Shown: positions 10,483 to 21,924, numbered from the stretch's first letter. The stretch: 64,000 nucleotides of DNA from Petaurus breviceps papuanus (GCA_028583685.1 JAMXIF010000225.1:2606254-2670253); one strand, 5' to 3'. Notes: a model not told the origin generated them from the sequence alone. Program-made: numbers and translations.

Positions 10483-11855
10483 AATAGATGATGCTGTTAA
10501 AGGCCTACACTCAATATGCCAGCAAATTTGGAAAACTCACAGGGGTCACTGGATGGAAAAGATCAGTTTATGTCCCCCTCCTAAAGGAGGACAATGCTGA
10601 GGAACGTTCAAATTATCAGACAATTGCACTTATTTTACACACCAGCAAGGTTTTGCTTAACAAGATTCTGCAAGCTAGGCTTGAGCAATATGTGAACTGA
10701 GAATTACCAGAGGAACAGGCTGGTTTTTTAAGAGGCAGAGGAACTAGAGACCAAATTGCCAACATTGACTGGATTATGGAGAAAGCAAGAAAATTCCAGA
10801 AAAAAAGCAATAAACATCTGCTTCTGCTTCATTGACTACCCTAAAGCCTTTGACTATGTGGATTAGAGCAAAATGTGGCAGGTTCTCAAAGAGGTGGGAA
10901 TGCAGATCATTTTACTTGTCTCCTGAGGAACCTGTATGTGAGTCAAGAAGCAAGAATTAGAACTGAACATGGAACAACTGATTGCTTTAAGATTGACAAA
11001 AGGAGCATAACAAGACAGTGTATTGTCAACTTATTTATTTAACCGATATGCAGAGGACATGGCATGAAATGCCAGGCTGGATGAGTCACAAGCCAGAATT
11101 AAAGTTGCTGGGAGAAATATCAACACACTCAGCTTTGCAGACAATATTACTGTAATGGCAGAAAGTGAAGAAGAATTTAGAAGTATCTTGATGAGGGTGA
11201 AAGGGGAGAGTGTGAAAGCTGGCTTGGCATCAAACTAAGAATATATCAACTGACCCCATCCCGTTCCATCAAATAGAGGGATAGGAAATGGAAGCAGTGG
11301 CAGATTTTCTATTCTTGGGCTCAACATCATGGCAGATGGCGACTGCAGCCATGAAATTTAAGGATGGAAAGCGCTAAGAAAGCTGGACAAGATACTAAAA
11401 AGCAAAGACTTCACCTTGCCAACAAAGGTCCATGAAGTCAAAATTTCCAGCAGTAATGTGTAGCTGGGAGAGCTGGACTGCTAAGTGCTGCAGAATTGAC
11501 TCTTTTGGGTTGTGGGGCTGGAGAAGACTTTTGAGAGTCTCTTGGACAGCAAGGAGATGGAATCAGTCCATACCCAGAGAAATTAAAGCAGGCTCTTCAC
11601 TGTAAGGTCAGGTACCAAGACTGAGACAAAAACTTTGGCCACATAATGAGAGGCTGGGACTCATTGGAAAAGCTCCTGACATTGGGAAAGAATGAAGGCA
11701 AAAGGAGAAGGGGATGAAATAGAGAGATAGTATCATGAAAGCAGTGACCATGAGCTCAGACAGACTTCAGGAGAGAAGGGAGGATAGAAGGAACTGCTGT
11801 GCTATGGTCCATAGGTCAGAGAGTCATACACAGCTGAACTATTTAACAACAGGCA
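10483..11855 (+). mobile_element. RTE-clade LINE (BovB-like), 5'-truncated
   Basis: The translation matches RTE reverse transcriptase in several frames: PLLKEDNAEERSNYQTIALI (10578-10637), then a FIDYPKAFDYVD block near 10830, and FADNITVMAESEEE at 11134-11175. The catalytic YADD position reads FADN, so the second aspartate is lost. A stop follows FDYVD. The 3' end (11780-11855) carries the RTE tail 'agagtcatacacagctgaac' that is shared with the SINEs at 15166 and 31590. Endonuclease is missing; the copy starts inside the RT region. Dead. Confidence 0.85.
10488..11250 (+). pseudogene. RTE reverse transcriptase fragment
   Basis: Coding remnant of the RTE element. The first readable frame (10488-10700) covers the fingers domain; later motifs appear in shifted frames. 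Loss of the second catalytic aspartate and several stops exclude activity. Confidence 0.75.
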
Positions 11856-11869
11856 CCTTCTCTAGTTTA

Positions 11870-12110
11870 GTCCTTGGCCCACTGTGCAGATAACCCGAGC
11901 AATGTCATTAGGATTATCACCACTTGCTGTGTCCTCCCTGTTTACTGCCCCTCCTTCCCCTTCCCCCCCCCCTTCATGTGCATCTTCATTAGAATCTAAG
12001 CTTCTTGAGGGTAGGGCCTTTTGGGCTTGTTTTTGCAACACCTTTGTTTAGCACTGTGCCCAGGGCATAGTAAATGTTTAATAAATCCTTCTCCCTTCAT
12101 TCCTTCAAAA
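11870..12110 (+). repeat. L2-type LINE 3' end
   Basis: Ends with 'aagcttcttgagggtagg' followed by 'tagcactgtgcccag' and 'taaatgtttaataaat', the classic L2 3' UTR layout. Confidence 0.65.
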
Positions 12111-12340
12111 GCTGACCCTAAAATGACTGGGTCTCAGTGTCTGTGATGTCGTGGCTCCATGAACAACTACCTTTCTAGCCAAGGGAGAGGAATATGGCTC
12201 ATATATGACCTGGTTTCCAGGAATAAAGACGTCCATCCCCGTCCGTCAGAACTCAGCCGCCTTTCTGAATTATTTCTCCTTTCTTTATTGTGCTCATTTA
12301 GTAAACTGTTCTCCTGCTTCTGCTTGCTTGGCTCTGCGTA
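12111..12340. other. No gene or repeat recognised
   Basis: Ordinary sequence between an L2 tail and an old L1. Confidence 0.4.
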
Positions 12341-12800
12341 AAGTCACAGACGTCTTCCCAAGGTGTTCTGAATCCCTGATTTTCGTCACAATATTCTTCT
12401 GCATCTGCACACCAAAGTTTGTTTAGCTGCTTCCTAATCAATGGTCACTCACTTTGGTTCTAAGATTTTTTTTGCTTTTACCACAAAATACTTCTGCTAT
12501 AAATATTTTCTGTGTATATGTACACATATGTGTATGTATGTGCACGCATCCATGTGTATGTGTACATATGCATATACATGTGTGTGTGATTTATTTCTCT
12601 ATCTTTGATTCCTTTAGTCAAATGCTTCATGGTGGAATTATTGGGTCAAAAGGTACAAAGAATCACCTGACTTTTCTTGTATACTTTGAAATTGTTTCTC
12701 CAGAACAGCCGGATCTGTTCACAACTCCACTAACAGCCTCTATTCACACATCAAGCCTGTCTTCCCACAGCTCCACCAACAAAGTATGAGTGTGATCATC
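12341..12800 (-). mobile_element. Old L1 fragment (ORF2 C-terminal region), minus strand
   Basis: Collinear with the L1 antisense text at 7200-9480 but more diverged: 'ccacaaaatacttctgctat', 'gaattattgggtcaaaag', 'gttcacaactccac'. A (TG/CA)-rich microsatellite at about 12515-12590 interrupts it. Confidence 0.65.
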
Positions 12801-13734
12801 TTTCCAAAGTTCCTCTAACAAAGCACATGCATTTCAATGACAACACCTTGGTTAATATCTGGTAAAGAATCTGAGGAAAATCAAACTCTGCGTTTCTTAA
12901 CAGGAAAACACCCAAGGCAGCTGTTCTGAGGACGAGCTGTAAGCCCTCATCCCCTTGCTGTTTTTCCTTCCTCCGTTTCACACACACTAGTCCCCTGGTC
13001 CTCACTACCCGCTGTCTCTGAATGTGTTGCGGTCTCCAGTTCATTCGTCCCATCGAGTCCTGTGGTCTGCTATCTCCATGCTAGGTGGATGGCTACTTTT
13101 CACACAGGACAGCTCATGTTGTGTTTTCTCCATCATGGCTCTGCTGGATTTAATTTCTCCTACCAGGAGCAGAGAAGCCCAGAGATCCAGAGGCCTCTGT
13201 TTGTCCTTAGGGCATCTGCTGTGGTTGTGCTGGAGATGTTCAGAACAACCTTCCTCTGAGCCATGAACTTATGAACTGATGATTTTATGAAATCCAACCC
13301 TGGCTATTGTTACAACATAATCCTCCCTGACTTCACCACCCAATTTTTCTGTAACAGCCAGCGCTCCCTTCCTTTTCCTGTCAGAGAGATCTAGGCTTCC
13401 AGGATTGGGCCATCCATCTCCCAAATCCCTGCTTTCTGTGGGCCTGCCAAAGACTATTCTCAGGCTCCCAGCTCGGCTCCTTGGCCTGTAGTCATGGGCT
13501 GTTCTGGTGGGCAACTGCTGAGTCCTCCCTCCCTGCCATCTCCAGCCAGCCCTGCTAACCTGGTGACCAGCAGGAGGAATTTACAAAGTCAGTCTATTAG
13601 CCCCTGAGAGGACCTTGGAGGATGGACGTAGAGCCACAGGCTCAATGGGTGGGGTCAGTAACATGATGCAAGTGCACTAGCTGCTGTAGAGAACGAGGCA
13701 CTAAGGGAAACAGAAAGCGTCCCTGGACACAGTC
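12801..13734. other. No repeat or gene recognised
   Basis: About 930 bases of mixed composition. Short open frames on both strands are chance-length. No convincing splice-bounded exon or CpG island seen. Confidence 0.4.
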
Positions 13735-13915
13735 AGAAAATGCAGGGTCTGATCCGGGCTCTAACACACAGGTTTGGTGACCTTGAATAGGTCACTTCCT
13801 GCTCTGAGGCTCAGCTGCCTGCTCTGCAAAATGGGGGTGGTGTCTACCTCAAAGGGTGGTCGTGGGAGGGGACAAAATTCTATAGAAATGTTAGTTATTA
13901 TTGTCACAGCGGTGA
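13735..13915 (+). repeat. MIR, plus strand
   Basis: Shows 'gtgaccttgaataggtcact', 'ctctgcaaaatgggggtgg' and 'atagaaatgttagttatt' in MIR order, nearly full length. Confidence 0.75.
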
Positions 13916-13990
13916 GCCACACAGTGCGCGATGTTACATTTCTACCGTCTGCTTCAGAGGAAAGGTGGAAGGATAATGCTTTGTAATTTA

Positions 13991-14175
13991 TCATCATCAT
14001 CCTCACTGCTACTGCTACTACTACTACTACCACCACCACTACCACTACTACCACTACCACTACCACCACTACAGCTACTACCACTACGGCTACCATTACT
14101 ACTACTACTACTACTACTACTACTGCTACTACTGCTACTACTGCTACTACCACTACAACTACTACCACTATTACA
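13991..14175. repeat. (TAC)n / (CAC)n trinucleotide microsatellite
   Basis: About 185 bases of ACT/ACC triplets with GCT interruptions. It stays open in several frames on both strands and yields long artificial Leu- or Val-rich ORFs. Confidence 0.95.
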
Positions 14176-14204
14176 GTTGGGAATAGGGATAAAGATAGGG
14201 ACTT

Positions 14205-14274
14205 GACCTGTTATTTGATTGGTATAACAAACTGCCTTATGAGGAAATTTCCTTTACCAATGCAGGTGAGTCTT
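14205..14274 (-). repeat. Core-SINE fragment flanking a pyrimidine tract
   Basis: The text around 'cctttaccaatgcagg' is similar to 'ccttctacccatgcag' at 14431-14450, so the two flanks of the pyrimidine tract are related. Confidence 0.5.
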
Positions 14275-14395
14275 CTTCTCCTCCTCCTTCTTTTTTTTCT
14301 TCTCCTTCTCCTTCTTCTTCTCTTCCTCCTCTTCCTCCTCCTCCCCACCTCCTTCTCCCCTCCTCTTCCCCTTCCTCCTCCTCCTCTTCCTCCTC
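14275..14395. repeat. (CTT/CTC)n polypyrimidine tract
   Basis: Almost pure pyrimidine on the plus strand for 120 bases. Could form triplex DNA in principle. Confidence 0.9.
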
Positions 14396-14620
14396 TGATC
14401 TCATTGGTGTACAGAATTCTCAGTGAAGACACTCCTTCTACCCATGCAGATTGTCCCCTGTTATATACTTAAGATCTGAGAGTTGTCTGGGTCCTTAGGA
14501 GGCTTTTATTTGCCTGAGGTCACATACCCAATGTGTACCAGAGACAGGGTTTGACCCCAGGTCTTCCTAACTCGGAGTTGGGCTCTCTGCCTACAATGCA
14601 ATGCTTCCTTTTTTTTGTTA
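14396..14620 (-). repeat. Core-SINE, minus strand
   Basis: Antisense core-SINE order: 'tgcctgaggtcacataccc', 'agggtttgaccccaggtctt', then the 'ctctctgcctacaatgcaat' head. Confidence 0.7.
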
Positions 14621-15165
14621 CTATTTTTCTCATTCTTTTCATTTCCTGGTCAATGGAATTCAGGCAGAAAAGGTCCTTGGAAAACATGCTATCATGCTGA
14701 TGTTTTTCTATATTTGACACTGGGCAGAAATTGTGTGGGCAGATGAAATACCTGCTTTTAGTATCCCAGGGAAGCACTAAGTTAGGAATTCCCTGGTCAG
14801 CTCATTGAAAGCCTCTTTGGGCACTTCCATACTGAACAGGCTGATGGAGATGGCATGGAACTGGCTCCCTGTTCCCATATGACTTGATTTTGTTCTATTT
14901 TTCAGCAAGGTCTTGATATGTTGAGAACTTTCCTTTCTACATAATTTAGTGACTAGGAGAAGTTGGCATAGTGAAAGCTATTAGAACCGTTGTTCTGAAA
15001 CATGTGTGGATCAGCATTATGTCCAGGAAATGGCAGACATCGTTCTGTCTAAGCATCATCTGATTCCCTGACAGTGTATTGGATGAATCCTTAAGTATGG
15101 GGGCTGAATCTGCAGCATGGGCATTTGTCATAGTATATGAATAAAAAGATAGAGGTGGGAAGCTG
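14621..15165. other. No gene or repeat recognised
   Basis: Single-copy-looking DNA. Confidence 0.35.
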
Positions 15166-15400
15166 GGGGGAGCCATGGTGCACAGAGCCTTGGACCCAGA
15201 GTCAGGAAGACGCAGCTCCCTGGGTTCAAATCTGGCCTCAGACACTTATTAGATGTGTGACACTGGGCAGGTCATTTAACCCTGTTTCCTCATGTGTAAA
15301 ATGAGCTGGAGAAGGAGATGGCAAGCCAGTCCAGCATCTCTGCCAAGAAGACCCCAAATAGAGTCACAGAGACCCAACCCTGACTGAACAATGGCTGATG
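15166..15400 (+). mobile_element. RTE-tailed SINE
   Basis: tRNA-type head ('ccatggtgcacagagcc', 'gggttcaaatctggcctcag') joined to an RTE 3' tail ('aaaatgagctggagaagg', 'gccaagaagaccccaaat', 'gactgaacaatgg'). Such SINEs use RTE machinery, and the RTE at 10483 carries the same tail. Confidence 0.85.
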
Positions 15401-16084
15401 GAAGACAGACCACGGAATGCCAATTGGGCCACTTGAATGAGTCTTTTGGGATCGTTGGCAGGGGCTAAGTTTTGCAGTGATGAGCGGCACAGATTCTCTT
15501 GCTTCCCTAATAAGGGAAGACTTCAGCTTGAGCCAGGCTCCTTAAGAGTGACCATTCTGTAATTTCTGGTGGCAGAGACCTGGCCTTGTACTGCTCTCAT
15601 AACGCCTGGTGCTTCTCTGTTCCCATAGTTCAGCCTGAGGAGCAGCATTGCCGCCACCTTCATGGTCAGGCCATTTGCTGGCCGTTCAGTTGCCCTGTCT
15701 CATCTCCCTCTCTCTGGCCCACTATCACATCCACTATCTTCAGAGTTGGTTTGCCTTCTGACTCTTCCCTTATTGCCTCCTCTCATCTCTGATTCACGCT
15801 TCCTACCCTTTCTCTAGTAACTCCATCTCTGAGTAATCTCAGACCCGATCTGACTCAAGGCAGCGTCTCCTAGAGTAGCTGCACTGACATTGGGAGCAAA
15901 CTTGCCAGCCCACTCATGCTTCCTACTGTCCTTCATCAGCCCAGACTTGGCTCACTTCAATTCAATTTTCTCCCATGTGCTGGCAGAGATGATGCCTGAC
16001 CTCTCTCTGGCTCCAGGCTGGTTGCAGCTGACACTGACTGGCCCTCAGTCCATTATGAAACTGAGTCAGGAGAATCCAATCTAA
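15401..16084. other. No gene or repeat recognised
   Basis: Moderately GC-rich with no supported feature; the open frames are short and unrelated to anything I know. Confidence 0.4.
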
Positions 16085-16185
16085 CTCTCTCATTTTTTAG
16101 ATAAGAAAATTAATTTCTCTTCCCAGGAAGTCAAATAACTCCCCCAAGGTCACACAGTGGGCTGGCAGCAGAATCGTTTCCTTGT
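16085..16185 (-). repeat. MIR fragment, minus strand
   Basis: The 'cccaaggtcacacagtgg' core with a degraded flank. Confidence 0.65.
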
Positions 16186-16599
16186 CTAGGTCTCTTTCTC
16201 CTGAAAGGTGTGGTGTGGTTCTCTTTATGTACCTTTGGGAAGAAAGGCTGTGCTCATCGAACTCCACTGGAAGTGGCTTCAATACGTGTGAAAGTTGGAA
16301 AGGCCATGGACCCAACTCAATTCCGGAAAACACATTTGCTCCATTCAGCAAGTTGCAGGCCCTCCTGCCCATCACTGGCCAGTAAAGAGGTCATTCAGGA
16401 GCCTCTGTAGAACGGCTGGTAGAGTGGCTGGCATTTGGTAAAGTCCTCATGAGAGCATCTTTGATGGCAATGGGTGCTCGGGTGGGGGACTCCAGAGCTG
16501 GAGTTGGGCTCCTTGGACCAAACTTTCACTTTTATTCCACTTTTAGACTTTTGACTTGAAGTCCTTATTAGGATTATTTTCCTTTTAGAATTAAAGTAC
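16186..16599. other. No gene or repeat recognised
   Basis: Nothing supported. Confidence 0.35.
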
Positions 16600-16910
16600 T
16601 AATACCTCTTCTTTTTCATAAATATATATTTTTAATAATTACATGTTAAAACAATTTTTTAAACATTTGTGTTTTTTTTAAGTCTCGAGTTCCAAATTCT
16701 GTCCCTCCTTCCCTCCCTCCCTTCCCCCTCTCCTGAGATGGTAAGTAACCAGAGATAAGTCATACATGTTCAATCATGTAAAACATTTCCATATTAGTCA
16801 TTTTGTTCAGGAAGACTCAAATAAAAGAAAAAGAATGAAAGAAAAAAATTAAAAAACAGTAACATACTTTAGTCTGTGTTCAAACAATATCAGTTCCAGG
16901 TGTAATCACC
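16600..16910 (-). mobile_element. L1 3' end, minus strand
   Basis: Antisense L1 3' UTR: 'gagttccaaattctgtccct', then 'aaaacatttccatattagtc', bounded on the left by an A/T-rich tail. Confidence 0.8.
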
Positions 16911-17509
16911 CACCCAGTGAGCCTACCCTTATAGCAAAGAAGCATAGCCCAACAAAACCAGCTGGCAGAGCAATCTCACATAGTGCATGCACTATTCTGT
17001 ATCCACAGCACCCCACCTCTCCAAGGTAAAAGGCAGCTTTCAGCTGCTGCATCCCTCGTTGTTCTATTTCCCATCATTCCCAGTGCTCGGCACAGTGACT
17101 AGCTCATGCCTGGTACTTAATGTTTATTGATCTGTTGATTTTCCTAGTGTGTGTCACTCTGCTAGTTTCTGTTTCTGCATCCATTCCTTTGCATCTCCCC
17201 AAGTTTATTGAATTCCTTATAATTATCATTTCTCACAGCACAATAAAACTGGGAGACTCTTCATGAGCTGTTAATACCTCAGACCTTCAGGGTCTGGGAT
17301 CTCATCAGTGTGGGGGCTCCAAGCACTGGGGGAAGTCCTAAGCCATTCATGACTTAGTAAAAAGTCTTACATGTTATGGTGGCCAAAAATAACTAAAGAA
17401 ACCGCCCAGTGACCAGCTTGCTGAGGAGCTCTCCAGACGGAGCTAGGCTCTTCCCCGGATGATCCCTAGACAGACGGTCTGAGGGCTGTATATACATCTG
17501 TGTAGACGT
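16911..17509. other. Mostly unclassified; short L2-tail-like piece at 17085-17140
   Basis: The only recognised part is 'agtgctcggcacagtgact', an L2 3' end motif. No gene seen. Confidence 0.4.
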
Positions 17510-17900
17510 GACTGTTGGGAAGAGACGAAAGCACCAGAGGAGAAAGACAAGTGAAGAAGACTCGGAATAGAGCCTTGAGGGTCTCCCACACCTAGAGGGT
17601 GGAGATAAATGGCAATCCAGCAAAGAAAGAAAGCTGAAAGAGAACAGACTATTGAAGTCAAGAAGAGAGAGTCCCCAGGTTGGGTGGTCAGGATGTTAGG
17701 ACCCACAAATGGGTCAGTACTGGCAAAGGAGACAAGGAGCTGAAGGACTGAGATATCAGTAGGTCATACAGCTAAGAGATTGTTGGCGACCTTGAAGAGA
17801 AGACACTGGGTCTGGAAGTCAAACTGCAAAGGACTGAGGAATGAGCATGGATTGAGAACGTGGAGCCTTTGGCTTTTGTCAGGAGTTTGGCTGAGAAAGG
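17510..17900 (-). repeat. L2 LINE fragment, minus strand
   Basis: Antisense L2 coding region, decayed: 'agagccttgagggtctccca', 'ccagcaaagaaagaaag' correspond to conserved L2 blocks. Confidence 0.55.
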
Positions 17901-18375
17901 AAGTTTAAGCAGAACGTTGTTAAGAGGGTGGGGATGGGGAAGGGCTTTGTGGCTAAGACAAACGAGGATCAGCTGTAGAAACGAGGAGATTTAGCCTGTA
18001 AGAGAGAAGATTCATGCGATACATGAGCAGGGCTATGTGGGAGCCAAATGAGCGGGCCCTCAGGAAGCTGTTGTTACACTTTCAGAGCGAGCCTTACTCT
18101 TTGGAAATCTTCAATCACTACAGATCAAGGCCCGATTTATTGTTTGGTTGATGTTTAGACTTGAGAGTGAAAGAGAAAACGTTAATAATTCAGAATACGC
18201 TCAAAAGTGTTTTCTGGTCTCATTTTTTGGTGGCAGTGGTGGTGGTGGTGAGAGTTGGCTATTACCCACTTCCCAGCACACCTCTGGACATGGTAGGTGT
18301 CTTCCCGTATATGATGGAGTCTCATGGGGAAAAGGAATGAGACTTCGTATGTTTGGCTCTAGAGGTCAAAATCAG
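17901..18375. other. No repeat or gene recognised
   Basis: Contains a tiny GGT run at 18232-18250. Nothing else supported. Confidence 0.35.
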
Positions 18376-18489
18376 GCATGATAGATGGGTCTTACAAACA
18401 GCTCTCTCAGCATGGAAAGAGCCAGCTCAGGAGGTGGTGAATTTCCCCTCCTTGGAGGGGAAGTTTTCAAGGAAAGGCTGGATGAATAC
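18376..18489 (+). repeat. Fragment of an ancient dispersed repeat (unassigned)
   Basis: The block 'ttcaaggaaaggctggatga' next to 'cctccttggaggggaa' matches, in the same order, 52070-52215, and in reverse 54650-54830. Confidence 0.5.
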
Positions 18490-18790
18490 CAGAATTGATC
18501 TTGTGTCCTGGGAGACACTGGCACAGGACGGCTCAGCACGGCGTGCCCACATCAGAGAAGCTGCTGAGCTCTGTGAGCAAAGCAGAACTGAGACAGCTCA
18601 GAGGAAACGCACCATGAGCAGGTTTGGAGGATCCAGCCCAAATGTTCACAGGGACTATTTGTGCCCGAGCTGTGGGAGAACATTCTGGGCTCCTGTTGCT
18701 CTGATTGGCCACAGTCGGGCACATTGAAGCTTGACTCGAGCAGAGTGAGGCCATTTTAGCCCTCTTCAAGAACAGACAACGACCAACTGA
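18490..18790 (+). mobile_element. Non-LTR retrotransposon 3' end encoding a C-terminal C2H2 zinc finger
   Basis: The frame ending at 18727 finishes with a basic, Arg/Glu-rich stretch (REAAELCEQSRTETAQRKRT) and a zinc finger at 18662-18724 of canonical form C-x2-C-x12-H-x3-H (CPSCGRTF ... ALIGHSRAH). This layout is the known C-terminal end of a group of vertebrate non-LTR reverse transcriptases. The 60 bases after the stop are the 3' UTR. A second, inverted copy lies at 35300-35830 and includes more upstream sequence. Clade (RTE-like or CR1-group) not fixed. Fragment only. Confidence 0.65.
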
Positions 18791-18859
18791 TTCAGTTCAG
18801 GGCATGTTACCAAGACTGTGAAGGGAAGCCTTCGTTCTCCCTGGGGATCCCTGGAAGGC

Positions 18860-19150
18860 ACTTCAGTTCAATTTAACAAGCAGTTATGAGGACGATCTAT
18901 TATGTGCTGGGGTCCACCCTGGGCGCTAGCTTCAAAGAAAGAATAATAATCAGCATTTGCACATCTGCACATATCAGCTCCTTTGGAGTTCCCAACATCC
19001 ATACTATTGGTCCATTTTACAGATAGCAAAGTTGGACTTGGGGAGGGGATGTCTCCCAAGATCACATGGCTAGAGAGTGCCTGAATTGGAATCCCCAGCC
19101 TGAGCTCCAGAGGATCTTAAGGGTCTCTTCCTGCCTTGTTTCCTGGCATT
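18860..19150 (-). repeat. MIR/core-SINE, minus strand
   Basis: Antisense MIR order: 'cattttacagatagcaaag', 'agatcacatggctagagagt', with an L2-like head at 18870-18930. Confidence 0.7.
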
Positions 19151-19806
19151 AGCTCCCTGGACATTCTAACATTCTAGGTATGAGGCGTGGGCATGGAAGG
19201 GGGGACAGAAAGTCATGTGTGTATGTAGAGTTGCTTGTCACCAGGAGTCCCTGTCCCTGGGAGGGGGCAGGGCTCCCAGAAGCACTGTCTGTCCCTGCTC
19301 TTAGCGGAGGGCTTGGCCACGAACACAGCTCCCTGAGCTTCGGGAAAGAGGGGCAAAGTCTCCCAAGTAGGGGGGCCCTTGGATCTGGGACCAACTAGAG
19401 CTAGGATTGAGATTGTGCCAAGCATTTGGCTTTTCAGAAAGTGCTCGAGTGGGTGGGCTTCAGTGCGCGGGGCCTGCTCCTTGGGGTTCTCAGCTCCTCC
19501 ACTCAGGGTCTACACAGGCTGGGGCCAGGCTGCCCAGGTCCTGCTTGTTAGAATGCCTTCCAGGGCTGCCTAGCCTGCAGCTGTGTGGGGGCTCCCCTGG
19601 CCAGGGCCCTGGAGATGGTGTAAGCTGCAGGTGGCTTGATCCCTCATCCAACTCCCCTTCCTGAGCTAAGCATGTGTTATCTCTGCTGCCTTTCCATTGC
19701 CAAGGAAAATATCAGTGATCCTGTAGCCCTGGACCTGGGCTGGGGGAGGCTCCTTGCCTCCAAGGCCATCCATCCATGGGGGGTTGTCTCTGCAAAAGTC
19801 CACAAT
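19151..19806. other. GC-rich DNA without recognised repeat or gene
   Basis: Overlapping frames on both strands reflect GC-richness. CpG is sparse, so it is not a CpG island. Confidence 0.4.
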
Positions 19807-20140
19807 GGGATGAGAGGCAGTGTGGTGTAATGGGAAGGACACGAGAGACTCCGGAGTTACCTCACCCTAGAGCTCACTCTCCCCATCTGCAAAGCTAGGG
19901 GATGGGAGAGGCACCTGGAAAAGCGGCTGAACCTGGAGTCAGAAAGATCCAATTTCAAATCCCACCGTTGATATTTATTAGCTGTGTGACCCTGGACAAG
20001 TCTTCTCTCTGGGTCTCAGTTTCCCCAGATGTAAGAATGAGGGGATTGGCCTCTAAGGAATATTCCTGCTCCCAATCTATGGCCCTAGGACAAATTTACC
20101 ACCAAGTCACATGGACTTCCTGGGGCTCTGTGAGCTTTCA
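19807..20140 (+). repeat. MIR-type SINEs (a fragment, then a longer copy), plus strand
   Basis: The second copy shows 'tagctgtgtgaccctggac', 'gggtctcagtttccccag' and the 'gattggcctctaagg' 3' block. Confidence 0.75.
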
Positions 20141-20269
20141 GCCCTGATGCCTCCTAGACCACCTGGCAGGGACTTTGTAGGCTCTGATGGGGACCCATCA
20201 TCAGCTATGGCTTGGATCAAGTTCCTCTCCCATCCCTTCCAATCCTAAAACCCTGTGGCTCAGGTCTCA

Positions 20270-20600
20270 CAGGGATCCCTGGTGCGATCTATCAATAAGC
20301 ATTTGTTAGGGGCTTGCTCCATGCCAGTACTGGGCTAAGCTTTGGGGACCCACAGAAAGACAAGAAGGCCATCGTAGCCCTAAAGGAGGGATGCCCGATG
20401 GGCATCATGGGCCGCTCCACTGCTGCTCCTGGACAGATACCCAGGGGAGCCCTGGGGGGTCCGGCGGCAACCCGTCTGGGTGGCTAATGGGGGACCATAG
20501 ACAAGGGCTGCACAATCAGGGAATGAATGAAGCATTTATTAAGGACTTGTTGTGTGCCATCAGGTGACAGGGCAGGACTGGAAGCCCAGTCCCCGAGGTC
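20270..20600 (-). repeat. L2 3'-end fragments, minus strand
   Basis: Two antisense L2 tails: 'aataagcatttgttagggg' (20294) and 'aagcatttattaaggactt' (20530), separated by non-repeat sequence. Confidence 0.6.
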
Positions 20601-21835
20601 AAAATTCACTTTCCATCCAACATGCAATGTGGTTTCTCAGATTCAAAGGAACATGATACATGTGACCGAGTGATCTTCAGTACCGACCTTTGGGACCTTC
20701 CCCAACAGCAGTGAAGGCAGGGGCTCTCTGAAGTGATGCCCCATTGGACATCAACATGGCAGACCAGCTTGGTGACACTGGGGAATGCTGCCAAGCTTAA
20801 GCACATTATCAGACCTAGGCTGCACAGGGGAGCGTGCCCCTGAGCCTCTGAGGGGAAGTGGGTTTTTTTCTGGTTGTCTTAGAAGTAAATGTTCCTTAGG
20901 CAGAGCTAAGGATGTTGCATATGTAAATGGAGCTAAGTGGCCTAGGTACTGTCTCCTAACCTCGAGGGGACACAGCCGATGCCCTCTGAGAGACTCTGGG
21001 CCCCCCAGAGCCCCAGGGATTGATGCAGATGGCACAGGTCTGCCTCTGGGTCTGAAGGGACTTGCTCCCAACACATAGGCCCAGATACATTCAGTGACAT
21101 GCCCAGGGCCACCCGGCCAGCGTTCCGGGCTGGTACCTGCAGAAGGCCGTCTCCTTGTTGGGCTCAGACGGTCCTTTCTCTTGTTGGCAGGCAGCTGCCC
21201 ATGTTCCTGGGCCTCTGGCTGCAGAGCTATAGAGGCCTGTCCCCCATCTTCCCCAGCCCCTGCCTCCCCCATGGCCCCCAATCACACACATTCTTGCCCT
21301 GGGTTCAGCTGTGAGTGTTATTTTTGTAGCTGGGCCTGGGAAGGTGTGTAACCTGACTCCTGATAGCAGCCTGGCCGATTCTATTCGGCCACAAAACCGT
21401 TCTGGGGCCTTTTGGCACGCTTTCTGTTATTGCATGTCTGCAGGTGTTTAGTAAGTGGATTAATGGGGAGCCCCAGGAATGCAGGCAGCCCCTCCTCACC
21501 CCCCAGCTGAGTGGTGCTGAGGAGGACGGGACCATTCATTTCCCAGAGTGGCCATGAATGCCGATGACAGGCCTGCCCTCACACACCGGACAGATCTGAG
21601 GTGGCTGCAAGCTGGCAGTGACCACAGTGGGAGTGAGGGGGCTCTCCCCCCACCCCGGGACAAGTTTATGCAGACCTCAGAGCCACAAGAGGGCCTTGTC
21701 ATCGAAGCAGGCGGGAGAGGAGGGGGCCTGACACTCCCTCGACTGGCAACGGGCTCCATTAGCTTAAGGAGGAATGGCCTGGACATGACCTGTCCCTCCA
21801 ACCCCCAACCCCCACGAGCATACGCTTAGGAATGG
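20601..21835. other. GC-rich, repeat-poor DNA; possible conserved block at 21340-21480
   Basis: No gene recognised despite several overlapping open frames (for example 20751-21281 minus, 176 codons, no motif seen). The 21340-21480 stretch lacks repeat signatures and has homeodomain-like 'ggattaatgg'; conservation cannot be judged from one sequence. Confidence 0.35.
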
Positions 21836-21920
21836 AGTGCTGGAAGGGCCCTTGGGGGCATCTGGTCCAGGACTCTCCTTTTACAGATGAGGAAACTGAG
21901 CCTCAGAGATGCTAAACTCA
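21836..21920. repeat. Short ancient SINE-like repeat
   Basis: Typical mammalian text 'ttttacagatgaggaaactg' preceded by 'gtgctggaagggccctt'. Similar pieces lie at 23990 and 35040. Confidence 0.6.
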
Positions 21921-21924
21921 AACA

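Noticed and set aside
13761-14472. Open frames rich in Val or Leu
   Set aside because: Products of TAC/CTT trinucleotide tracts.
20751-21281. 176-codon minus frame
   Set aside because: Overlapping frames on both strands in GC-rich DNA; no motif, no start context or splice support.
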